Below, one piece after another: positions 7,210 to 13,284 of a stretch of DNA of 13,284 nucleotides. Below the pieces are notes generated by a model, which saw only the letters and a list, made by a program, of their open reading frames with translations, was not told the DNA's origin and did not search any database. The stretch lies in the NCBI GenBank assembly GCA_963933885.1, contig CAWVWF010000098.1, positions 1 to 13,284 on the forward strand, in the 5' to 3' direction. Position 1 is the stretch's first letter. Each line of letters begins with the position of its first letter. The position numbers and the translations under genes were made by a program. Origin of the DNA: CAWVWF01 sp963933885. GTDB lineage: Bacteria > Bacteroidota > Bacteroidia > Flavobacteriales_C > GCA-002722245.

Positions 7210-7737
7210 TCAATGCAAAAAAAGTTGGAGAAGTAGTCCAGATAAAATGGGGAACTTACTCTGAGATAAATTCGAAAATATTTATCGTTGAACGATCAAC
7301 TGATGGGGTGAATTTTGAAGAGATCTTGGAAACTAGCGGAGCTGGAACCTCTTCCGAAACGCTGCTTTATGACGAATTGGATTTCAATCCAGAAGAAGGT
7401 GTTAATTATTACCGTTTAAAAAAGGTTGATTTCGATGGAAGCTATGAATATTTTAGAACCATAGCTGTGATGTTTTCAGAGGACAATAATAAATTGATTA
7501 GTGATGTATATCCTAACCCTGCTGACAACGAAATTAAGTTTACAACTTCTATTGATAAAGCTTATTTAATAACGATATAGTAGTGTTGGAAAGGTGATTC
7601 AATTAATAGAAGTTAATGAAGATGAACTAGGTTCGGAAGTGTCTATTAATACATCAAATTTCACAAAAGGAAATTATTTTATAAAAATAGATAACCATGA
7701 AGGTTACTTTGTTTCCAAGAAATTTCAGAAGCTTTAA
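7185..7737 (+). pseudogene. T9SS type A sorting-domain protein fragment, 5'-truncated and frameshifted
   Basis: Translation from 7185 gives LLPVELTSFNAKKVGEVV, then WGTYSEINSKIFIVERSTDG. This is the FN3-like linker that precedes the T9SS type A sorting domain in many Bacteroidota secreted proteins; YYRLKKVDFDGSYEYF and VYPNPADNEIKF (about 7506-7541) follow in the expected order. The frame hits TAG at 7578-7580. Switching frame at 7576 restores the rest of the domain, YSSVGKVIQLIEVNEDELGS ... FTKGNYFIKIDNHEGYF ... and a TAA at 7735-7737. A 2-base loss in an AT-repeat tract near 7575-7579 would explain this. The 5' part, signal peptide and catalytic region are missing, and an in-frame stop lies just upstream at 7173-7175. 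A GTG at 7308 could start an 90-codon ORF, but it would begin inside the FN3-like segment. Remnant of a secreted-protein gene, not functional. It converges on the stress-protein gene, 16 bp away. Confidence 0.8.
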
Positions 7738-7753
7738 ATTTTTATAAATGCTG

Positions 7754-8539
7754 TTAAACTCCAGTTTTAGCATCAATTATTAATACTGGTAAAACAAGTT
7801 TATTATTCAATAGATGCTGTGCGAATTTACCCGAAATCAAGTGTTCCGTATCTGGATAATAAGCCAAAGCAATCATGTCAATATCATTTTCTTCGGAATA
7901 TGTTATTAAGTCTTCATTAAAACTTGTCATATTTAAAAGCTTAGTCGAACACTTTATGTTCTTTTCTAAAAGAGCTTTTAAAGCGATTTGAATATTGGAA
8001 TTGATATCTTTCCAATCTTCGTTAATTAAATGACTAGCACCTACCAAAACAAGTTCAGCATCGTAATGTAAACAAAGTTTAGACACGGCTTCGATAACCT
8101 TCATGCTCTTTCTTTTGGAATCAATAGTCATTACAATTTTTTTCATGGATTTAAATGAAGTCTCATGCTGAACAACAATAAAAGGAGTTTTACTATTGGA
8201 TACAACCTCTATGGCTTTGCTACCAAATATTTTTTGAAAGAAATCTTCTCCATGCGTTCCCATTATAATCAAATCAGCACCAAATGATTCTGCTGCTTTA
8301 CCAATCTCTAATTCTATTTTACCACTTACTATACTAGTTGTTATTTTTCCTGAATATCCTTTTGTGTATTTATCTTTTAAGATACCCATTGTATATTCTG
8401 TAACAGGTTTATTTAATTCTCCTTCAATATGTAAAAGCACAATTTCATCCTCAGTAGTACTCATTCTTAACGCATACTTAATTGCATTTTCAGTTACATC
8501 TGTGAAATCTACTGGAATAAGGAAAACTTGCTTTTTCAT
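7754..8539 (-). CDS. Universal stress protein, tandem UspA domains
   Basis: 261-aa cytoplasmic protein with two UspA-type alpha/beta halves. The first (residues 1-124) opens with FLIPVDFTDVTENAIKYAL, which holds the early Asp of the nucleotide site, and carries the ATP-binding loop G94-T-H-G97...G106-S107, followed by PFIVV. The spacing between the second Gly and the GS pair is 8 residues rather than the classical 9; I recall this from other Bacteroidota members. The second half (about 133-261, KKIVMTIDSKRKSMKVIEAV ... VLPVLIID) lacks a recognisable GxxG...GS loop and is probably non-nucleotide-binding, as often in tandem Usp proteins. Expected role: stress or starvation response by ATP-dependent conformational signalling; no partner can be read from the context. 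ATG at 8537-8539. It appears to be transcribed alone, or by read-through from the barrel gene 171 bp upstream. No Bacteroidota consensus promoter stood out. Confidence 0.9.
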   Translation of the reverse strand: MKKQVFLIPVDFTDVTENAIKYALRMSTTEDEIVLLHIEGELNKPVTEYTMGILKDKYTKGYSGKITTSIVSGKIELEIGKAAESFGADLIIMGTHGEDFFQKIFGSKAIEVVSNSKTPFIVVQHETSFKSMKKIVMTIDSKRKSMKVIEAVSKLCLHYDAELVLVGASHLINEDWKDINSNIQIALKALLEKNIKCSTKLLNMTSFNEDLITYSEENDIDMIALAYYPDTEHLISGKFAQHLLNNKLVLPVLIIDAKTGV

Positions 8540-8690
8540 AACTTTTTTTAATATAGTGGAGGTGTGACTTTATTTTATGAAGATATTAAAAATGAGTAAA
8601 AGAATCAATATCTCAAAATAAATACGATCGAATAGGTGATTCTTAAAATCATCCAGGCTCTTTCAAATTAAAAGGTGATCTATTACTTTA

Positions 8691-8709
8691 AGAAAATGAC
8701 TGATTTTCT
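8691..8709 (-). terminator. Possible weak terminator hairpin after the barrel gene
   Basis: AGAAAAT (8691-8697) and ATTTTCT (8703-8709) form a 7-bp AT-rich stem with a 5-base loop, directly after the TAA of the barrel gene on the minus strand. There is no good T-run, so termination would be weak. The alternative is chance pairing in AT-rich DNA. Confidence 0.25.
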
Positions 8710-8710
8710 C

Positions 8711-9859
8711 TTAAAACGCTTCACCAATAAAGAAATAGAATCCGTAACCTTCCGGATTAAGGCCAATATCTAACCTTGTATAAACATCTCTTTTTGGGAA
8801 AATTAAGAAGCGAACTCCTCCACCAGCAGTCCAAAGAAATTTATCAAATTGAAGGTTTGGAGAGACTGATCCTGCAGAAGCAAATAGAGTTCCTCCAAAA
8901 CGTTTGCTAAATGGAAAAGGTAGCCATCGGTGTTCTGCTTGTACACCAATCATATTGTTGTCTCGATATCTTCCTAAGTAATAACCCCTCATCATCATTT
9001 CACCACCTATCATGCTTAATTGGTTGAAGGGAACATCTCCACTGGAGAATTGTCCGATTCCTTGAAAGGCTAGAACATTTCTTTTAGATGTTTTAAAAAA
9101 AGCCCGTCCGTCAATAAATAAAGTAGATAGTTTATTGGTGGATCCCCAAGTTGGTTCATAGCGTAAATAGCCGATTTCCGACAGGAAGCCATCTCTAACA
9201 TTAAGTACATTGTGCCGAGTATCGTAAACTAATCCTAAACCAAGTCCAAGGTTGTCGTAACCATTTAAACCTATAATATCGCTTGTAGGAATGGGATCAA
9301 CATTCCATTCAAAATCTACATTGCTTAATCTTTCATAATCCACTTCCAGCCCTAAATACCAATGTCCATATACCTTTCTTAAAAGCCTTTCTCTAATGAT
9401 TAAGAAGTTGGCGTTGGCTACCGCTAATGGATCCTTTCCAATGTCAGGCCCTATTCCGTAGTACAAAAGGGGGTAGCTTTGGAATTTAATTTTCCCTAAT
9501 CCAAACCATTTGTTTTTGTCCGAATATAAAGCATGGTCTAAATGTAATCCATACTGACCTTCGGTAGTGAAAAAAGTAAAGCCACCTGCCTCACTTAATC
9601 TATTGGTAGTATCCCGTTTTGCGTAATACATATATACTCCTGCAACTCCTAATTCCCAACTTGTTTCGGGTGAATAAGCTACTGTTGGATAGGCTAACCA
9701 TTTTGGTTTAGTTGGTTCAGCTTCATCACTGATGTATTTATCTAATAAACGTGTAACCGCATTTTGAGAGAAAACGGTTTGAGAATTAAAGGAGAATAAT
9801 AATATTAAGAAAGTTAATTTCTTCAGGTTTAAATGTATGGAATTGTATCTTTTGCTCAT
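8711..9859 (-). CDS. BamA/TamA-like outer membrane beta-barrel protein (Omp85 C-terminal barrel, no POTRA)
   Basis: 382 aa. A signal peptide with hydrophobic core LTFLILLFSF (15-24) ends near VFSQ-NA (about 32). The remainder alternates aromatic and glycine-rich strands, as expected for an outer-membrane barrel, and ends in aromatic Phe (GEAF), the usual barrel C-terminus. Two Omp85/surface-antigen signatures are visible: GLVYDTRHNVLNVRDGF (209-225) and MIGGEMMMRGYYLGRYRDN (283-301), the latter holding the R-G-Y-Y-x-G-R-Y-R-D-N motif of the BamA/TamA superfamily lid loop. There is no room for POTRA domains before the barrel, so it is unlikely to be BamA itself. POTRA-less barrels of this type are common in Bacteroidota and their role is poorly known (transport, or patatin-like protein partner). 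ATG at 9857-9859. It is likely the first gene of its own transcript, since 700 bp upstream is nearly empty. Fold is sure; function is not. Confidence 0.88.
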   Translation of the reverse strand: MSKRYNSIHLNLKKLTFLILLFSFNSQTVFSQNAVTRLLDKYISDEAEPTKPKWLAYPTVAYSPETSWELGVAGVYMYYAKRDTTNRLSEAGGFTFFTTEGQYGLHLDHALYSDKNKWFGLGKIKFQSYPLLYYGIGPDIGKDPLAVANANFLIIRERLLRKVYGHWYLGLEVDYERLSNVDFEWNVDPIPTSDIIGLNGYDNLGLGLGLVYDTRHNVLNVRDGFLSEIGYLRYEPTWGSTNKLSTLFIDGRAFFKTSKRNVLAFQGIGQFSSGDVPFNQLSMIGGEMMMRGYYLGRYRDNNMIGVQAEHRWLPFPFSKRFGGTLFASAGSVSPNLQFDKFLWTAGGGVRFLIFPKRDVYTRLDIGLNPEGYGFYFFIGEAF

Positions 9860-10320
9860 GCTTTACGAAGTTAGTAACAAATAGTGAATTAGATGAAGTT
9901 GGATTGCAAATACGTGGTTATTTTGTAGGGTTTTTAAGGAATGTGAATCTTAATTTGGAGCATGCTTAGTTAATTAATGCAAAGAATAATTGGTGAGAAT
10001 AATCAACTGAAATATGGATCGAACTCTTTTTTTTATTGGTGATTGTCTACAAAAAGAAAAGACCAAACCAAAAGTTAACGGTGTCCTATATGACATAATC
10101 CGTTGTTCAGAAACTCCCGAAAATGAGTGATTTTAGACAATTGAAACAACAGTAAAAGTGCTGTTCACAATGTGTTTATGTTAGGTTTTTATAGCGTATA
10201 CGTCACCTAGTATTCCATCACCTAGTATTCTTCAGGGAGAATTACTGACTTAGCTATGTTTTAAAAATCACAGGAATTTATGTGACGGGTAGTTATTGTG
10301 AAAAGGAGTATTAACAAAAG
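9860..10320. other. Gene-poor intergenic stretch
   Basis: About 460 bases with no convincing gene, upstream of the barrel gene. It must contain the barrel promoter, but I could not find a clear TAnnTTTG box. It holds a 38-codon ORF (10014-10130, starting MDRTLFFIGDCLQKEK) whose stop overlaps an 10-codon ORF starting at 10123; neither resembles anything I know, and both may be remnants of a decayed gene. Confidence 0.5.
10203..10230 (+). repeat. 15-bp tandem duplication
   Basis: TCACCTAGTATTC occurs at 10203-10215 and again at 10218-10230, with CA between them, giving a 15-base period. Probably replication slippage in non-coding DNA. Too short and too few copies for a CRISPR or regulatory array, although a paired protein-binding site cannot be excluded. 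Confidence 0.75.
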
Positions 10321-10494
10321 ATGAAGACAAGCTTTATCATACGTATGTTATTCGGATGTAGGAGAGGTCTGAAATATCGAACTTTTAATCAAATTGCCGC
10401 TGATGTGAGACTTTTGTACTATCTATTGAAAGAGCATAGAGCAAATGTCAATTGGTTTTATCAGCGTAGAAGTAGGTTGCCGTTATATAAATAA
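10321..10494 (+). CDS. Possible small basic protein, 57 aa, unrecognised
   Basis: ATG AAG ACA ... TAA encodes 57 residues beginning MKTSFIIRMLFGCRRGLKYR and ending SRLPLYK. It is rich in Arg and Lys, with a potentially helical middle (NQIAADVRLLYYLLKEH, 23-39). A purine-rich AAAAGGAG lies at 10301-10308, 12 bases before the ATG, slightly far for a ribosome binding site. A strong terminator follows 31 bases after the stop. An in-frame TAA sits only 6 bases upstream of the ATG, so it is not the tail of a longer frame. I recognise no family. It may be a real small protein, or a piece of a decayed gene in otherwise gene-poor DNA. Confidence 0.3.
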   Translation: MKTSFIIRMLFGCRRGLKYRTFNQIAADVRLLYYLLKEHRANVNWFYQRRSRLPLYK

Positions 10495-10525
10495 CAAACC
10501 CCTACTATCTCAAAATTTAAAACAT

Positions 10526-10556
10526 AAAAAAAGCCACTCAAAGAGTGGCTTTTTTT
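10526..10556. terminator. Strong bidirectional intrinsic terminator
   Basis: A7-GCCACTC-AAA-GAGTGGC-T7: a 7-bp GC-containing stem (10533-10539 with 10543-10549) extended by A:T pairs and flanked by A and T runs, so it works in both directions. It lies 17 bases beyond the stop of the large minus-strand T9SS gene and 31 bases after the small plus-strand ORF. Confidence 0.92.
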
Positions 10557-10573
10557 ATGGATATATAAAGTCT

Positions 10574-13284
10574 TTACTTAGTAATAACTACGCTTGTAGT
10601 ATAAACTTTACCTTGAGCAAGAACTTTCACGAAGTATAATCCTTCGTGAATATTAGTTGTTTCAAACTGAGTAACATTTCCAGTTACTGAGTTGATGTTT
10701 TTATTAATTACCTGCTGACCAACAGAGTTGTATAACTCAATAGAGCTGTTTTCAGCGTTAATTTCCCCTAAGTCAATATTTACAATATCAGAAGCAGGGT
10801 TAGGATAAACAGCAATTGCATTTGCAATAACTTCTTTTACATTGGTGCTAATTCCACAATCAGCAGTAACATCTACAGAAGCTCTTCCACATGAACCTCC
10901 TCCAGGTTTGAAAACCCAATTGTATGTACCAACATGTGTAGTTTGGATAACTGTTGGATAAGTACCTGGTTGAAATGGTTGATTTACTCCTAAAATTTCT
11001 GCTACTCCAGTTGAAGAATAACTAGAGTGATTATAGTCTAAACCTGAAGTACTAACTTGAATAACAAAAGTACTTCCGATAAATGACATTTCATAGTTAC
11101 CTGCAGGTATCTCAATTCCTAATACAGCAGTATTTAAAGGAGCAGTTGACCCATTTGAATAAGTAAGATTGTTACTGTTTAATGTTACAGTTTTAGTCTC
11201 CACAACATTATTGGTACCATATTCATAAATAGTTACAACTATATCATAAGGTCCAGTATTCTTATATCCAAAAACAAAATCAATGGATTCAAGTGTAACA
11301 TCATCCAAAGTATTAAAAACCATTCTATGATCATTCCACCCTAAGTCACTTGCGAAGTTGGTCCAGGCACTTTGTGTGTATGGCTCAGTTACTAATGTAA
11401 CCGGAGGCCCACTAGTTTCTTGAACATAGAAAGTTTCTGTATCACCATCATCAACTAGGTTTCCATCTACTGTAAACGAAGCACCAGTTCCAATTGGTGT
11501 CCCTCCAGAGGCAACATCATAAAAGTTATAATCACCACCTCCACCTGTAACGGTTAAAGAAACTTGAGTAGGTGAAGATATTGAACAAAATTCTCCATTA
11601 TTAGAAGCTGTAACTTGAAGCGTTTGAGCTCCTCCGTCAGCAATAACAATTTCGTCAGATCTTAAACAGTCAACTGTAGTAACTTCTGCTTTATAGGTTG
11701 CAGGTGTAGATGCTGTATATGTAGTACCAGTAGCACCGTTAATTTCAACATTGTCTTTATACCATTTAATTGATTCACCTGGTTCTAACACAACATTAGC
11801 ATCCAATATAGCAGTGGTTCCTGCACAAAGACGAATGTCACCACCTAAATCAGGAGTAGAACAAGTAGTTAAATCAACTACAACTTCATCTTCCGATGAA
11901 CAACTTGATCCATTACTAATAACAACTTTATAAGTTCCAAGTGCCGTTGCTGTAAACGTAGTTGTATTAATTCCCCATTGTTGTACTCCATCCTTATACC
12001 AAGTAATTGTTTCACCAGTTTTTAAAGTAACGTCAGCATCTAAGAGAGCCGAAGTACCATCAAATCCTTTGTCTGCACCTAAATCAGGATTAGAACATAT
12101 AACTGCAACTACAACTTCATCTTCCTCTGCACAATCTGGTCCTGTTACAACAACTTTGTAAGTTCCAACTTGGTTAACTGTATGTGTAGTTCCCGATGCA
12201 TTCCAAATTTGCAACCCATCCTTATACCAAGCAATAGTTTCTCCAACTTGAAGTGTAATATTAGCATCTAATGTTACCGAACCACCTATAAGTTCTACTG
12301 TATCTGCTAATGCAGGCACTGAGCATTTAGGACCTTCTCCTTCATTATAAATAATAATTTCATCTACACCAGTACATCCTGGTCTTGTGGTAACAGCTTT
12401 ATACGTTCCATCTGCAGTAGCAGTGTATGTTGTGCTTGAAGCTCCATTAATTAGAACATTGTCTTTATACCATGCAATAGTTTCACCGCTTGCAAGTGTA
12501 ATGTTAGCGTCTAATATTGTGCTACCACTAATAAGTTCCTTATCCTTTCCTAATGCAGGTTCAGAACATACAAATACTTCAGCTGAAACAATGATTATAT
12601 CTTCCTCAGCACAACCCGTTCCTGTTACAATAGCTTTATAAGTCCCCGTTGCCGTTGCAGTGTAAGTTGTACTTGTTGCTCCGGCAATAATATTTCCATC
12701 TTTATACCATGCAATCGTTTCACCGCTTAGAAGTGTAACGTTAGCGTTTAATGTTGCCGAACCACCAGAAAGTTCAACGTCACTTCCTAATGCAGGAACT
12801 GAACATATAAATACTTCAGCTGAAACAATGATTATATCTTCTTTAACACAATCTACTCCTGTTACAATAGCTTTGTAAGTCCCTGTTGTAGTTGCAGTGT
12901 AAATTGTACTTGTTGCCCCACCAATAATATTTCCACCTTTATACCACGCAATAGTTTCTCCGCTTTGAAGTGTAATGTTAGCATTTAAAGTAGCAGAACC
13001 ACCAGAGAGTTCAACGTCACTTCCTAATGCAGGAGCTGAACAATTATTTACTACAACATTTTGAAAATCACAAGATGTGTACTTAACCATAGTACCTCCT
13101 GAATTACATACAGTAGCATATTCTCCCAAGTCTTCATTTGAAATTTCAGTTGATGTAAACCCGATTAGCGACATGTAGTATTTATATAACTTTGATCTTA
13201 AAAGAGGTTTAGTACTTGCACCACGACACTCTACATCACCGTTAATAATGTTTACAGTATGTAAAAAACCTTTTTTACTCATTT
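10574..13284 (-). CDS. Large secreted protein with six Ig-like repeats and T9SS type A sorting domain (5' end probably outside window)
   Basis: At least 902 aa. From the first visible ATG (13280-13282), residues 1-80 are an unrecognised, Cys-containing segment without signal peptide (C19, C59, C71), so the real start is probably beyond the window; the preceding codon is cut by the edge (xAA). Residues 81-551 are six tandem Ig-like repeats of 76-81 residues, each starting C-S-x-P-x-L-G/A and holding GE(T/S)IxWYK and a second Cys. Residues 552-625 are an Ig_7-like domain (YNFYDVASGGTPIGTG, 585-600). Residues about 630-800 form a beta-rich module (GPYDIVVTIYEYG, 677-689). The end is a T9SS type A sorting domain: VYPNPASDIVNIDL (825-838), ELYNSVGQQVINKNI (849-863), GLYFVKVLAQGKVYTTSVVI (881-900). 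The T9SS should export the protein and anchor or release it at the cell surface after removal of the tail. The Ig array is likely an adhesive or spacer stalk; any catalytic domain would lie upstream. Strong terminator follows. Confidence 0.88.
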   Translation of the reverse strand, partial: MSKKGFLHTVNIINGDVECRGASTKPLLRSKLYKYYMSLIGFTSTEISNEDLGEYATVCNSGGTMVKYTSCDFQNVVVNNCSAPALGSDVELSGGSATLNANITLQSGETIAWYKGGNIIGGATSTIYTATTTGTYKAIVTGVDCVKEDIIIVSAEVFICSVPALGSDVELSGGSATLNANVTLLSGETIAWYKDGNIIAGATSTTYTATATGTYKAIVTGTGCAEEDIIIVSAEVFVCSEPALGKDKELISGSTILDANITLASGETIAWYKDNVLINGASSTTYTATADGTYKAVTTRPGCTGVDEIIIYNEGEGPKCSVPALADTVELIGGSVTLDANITLQVGETIAWYKDGLQIWNASGTTHTVNQVGTYKVVVTGPDCAEEDEVVVAVICSNPDLGADKGFDGTSALLDADVTLKTGETITWYKDGVQQWGINTTTFTATALGTYKVVISNGSSCSSEDEVVVDLTTCSTPDLGGDIRLCAGTTAILDANVVLEPGESIKWYKDNVEINGATGTTYTASTPATYKAEVTTVDCLRSDEIVIADGGAQTLQVTASNNGEFCSISSPTQVSLTVTGGGGDYNFYDVASGGTPIGTGASFTVDGNLVDDGDTETFYVQETSGPPVTLVTEPYTQSAWTNFASDLGWNDHRMVFNTLDDVTLESIDFVFGYKNTGPYDIVVTIYEYGTNNVVETKTVTLNSNNLTYSNGSTAPLNTAVLGIEIPAGNYEMSFIGSTFVIQVSTSGLDYNHSSYSSTGVAEILGVNQPFQPGTYPTVIQTTHVGTYNWVFKPGGGSCGRASVDVTADCGISTNVKEVIANAIAVYPNPASDIVNIDLGEINAENSSIELYNSVGQQVINKNINSVTGNVTQFETTNIHEGLYFVKVLAQGKVYTTSVVITK
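11630..13042 (-). repeat. Six tandem Ig-like coding repeats, about 228-243 bp each
   Basis: Repeat units start at about 13042, 12805, 12568, 12325, 12097 and 11863, reading down the minus strand. The two units nearest the N-terminus (13042-12806 and 12805-12569) are both exactly 237 bases and, by eye, close to 88% identical at DNA level, including an unbroken stretch of about 33 bases at their C-terminal ends. The last three are more diverged in length and sequence. This gradient points to recent duplication or gene conversion at the N-terminal side, so copy number may vary between strains. Confidence 0.85.

Noticed and set aside
7308..7580. 90-codon ORF starting at GTG 7308 as a complete gene
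   Set aside because: The homology to FN3-like and T9SS domains starts 120 bases upstream and continues in another frame to 7737, so the ORF is only the middle part of a broken gene.
10014..10130. 38-codon plus-strand ORF (MDRTLFFIGDCLQ...) overlapping a 10-codon ORF at 10123
   Set aside because: No ribosome binding site, no recognisable family and very short; possible remnant of a decayed gene, not annotated as one.
10445..10639. 64-codon plus-strand ORF
   Set aside because: It runs through the strong terminator hairpin and into the end of the convergent T9SS gene. It overlaps the more plausible 57-codon ORF in another frame.
11630..13042. CRISPR-like periodic repeats
   Set aside because: The 228-243-bp periodicity is coding and follows Ig-like domain boundaries; there are no short identical repeats with unique spacers.

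Overview
The window looks like chromosomal DNA of a low-GC member of the Bacteroidota, most likely a Flavobacteriales-type marine or freshwater organism. The case rests on secreted-protein C-termini of the type IX secretion system (T9SS, type A 'YPNPA' domains, and a gliding-motility-associated CHU_C domain), a POTRA-less BamA/TamA-type barrel, AT-rich intergenic DNA and the near absence of Shine-Dalgarno sites. Assignment below phylum is a guess.

Layout. (1) Bases 1-446 hold two direct copies of a structured ~142-bp intergenic repeat and no gene. (2) 447-3391, minus strand: a translationally coupled pair, an MBOAT O-acyltransferase followed by an SGNH/DltD-AlgJ-like membrane-anchored protein with a C-terminal jelly-roll-like domain. 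(3) 3461-3771: a third copy of the repeat, nested inside a large A-B-C...C'-B'-A' inverted-repeat structure. (4) 3773-6160, minus strand: a 795-aa fusion of a PLP-dependent alpha-oxoamine synthase with a C-terminal FemAB/GNAT-like acyltransferase. (5) 6442-7737: two 5'-truncated T9SS cargo-gene fragments pointing away from one another, joined at about 7171-7190; the plus-strand one is also frameshifted. (6) 7754-8539, minus: tandem-domain universal stress protein. (7) 8711-9859, minus: BamA/TamA-like outer-membrane barrel. (8) 9860-10573: gene-poor stretch with a possible 57-aa ORF, a 15-bp tandem duplication and a strong bidirectional terminator. (9) 10574-13284, minus: the C-terminal part of a large secreted protein with six tandem Ig-like repeats, a seventh Ig-like domain, a beta-rich module and a T9SS sorting domain; it probably continues beyond the window.

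How the genes may work together. The alpha-oxoamine synthase/acyltransferase fusion, the MBOAT protein and the SGNH protein lie in one direction and could together build and O-/N-acylate a long-chain amino-ketone lipid or surface glycan. This is inference. The same structured repeat flanks the MBOAT-SGNH pair on both sides in the same orientation, so that pair may behave as a cassette that can be lost or moved. The T9SS proteins and the barrel are envelope and surface functions typical of the phylum. The most unusual signals are the nested palindromic repeat family, the synthase-acyltransferase fusion, and the head-to-head junction of two decapitated T9SS genes.
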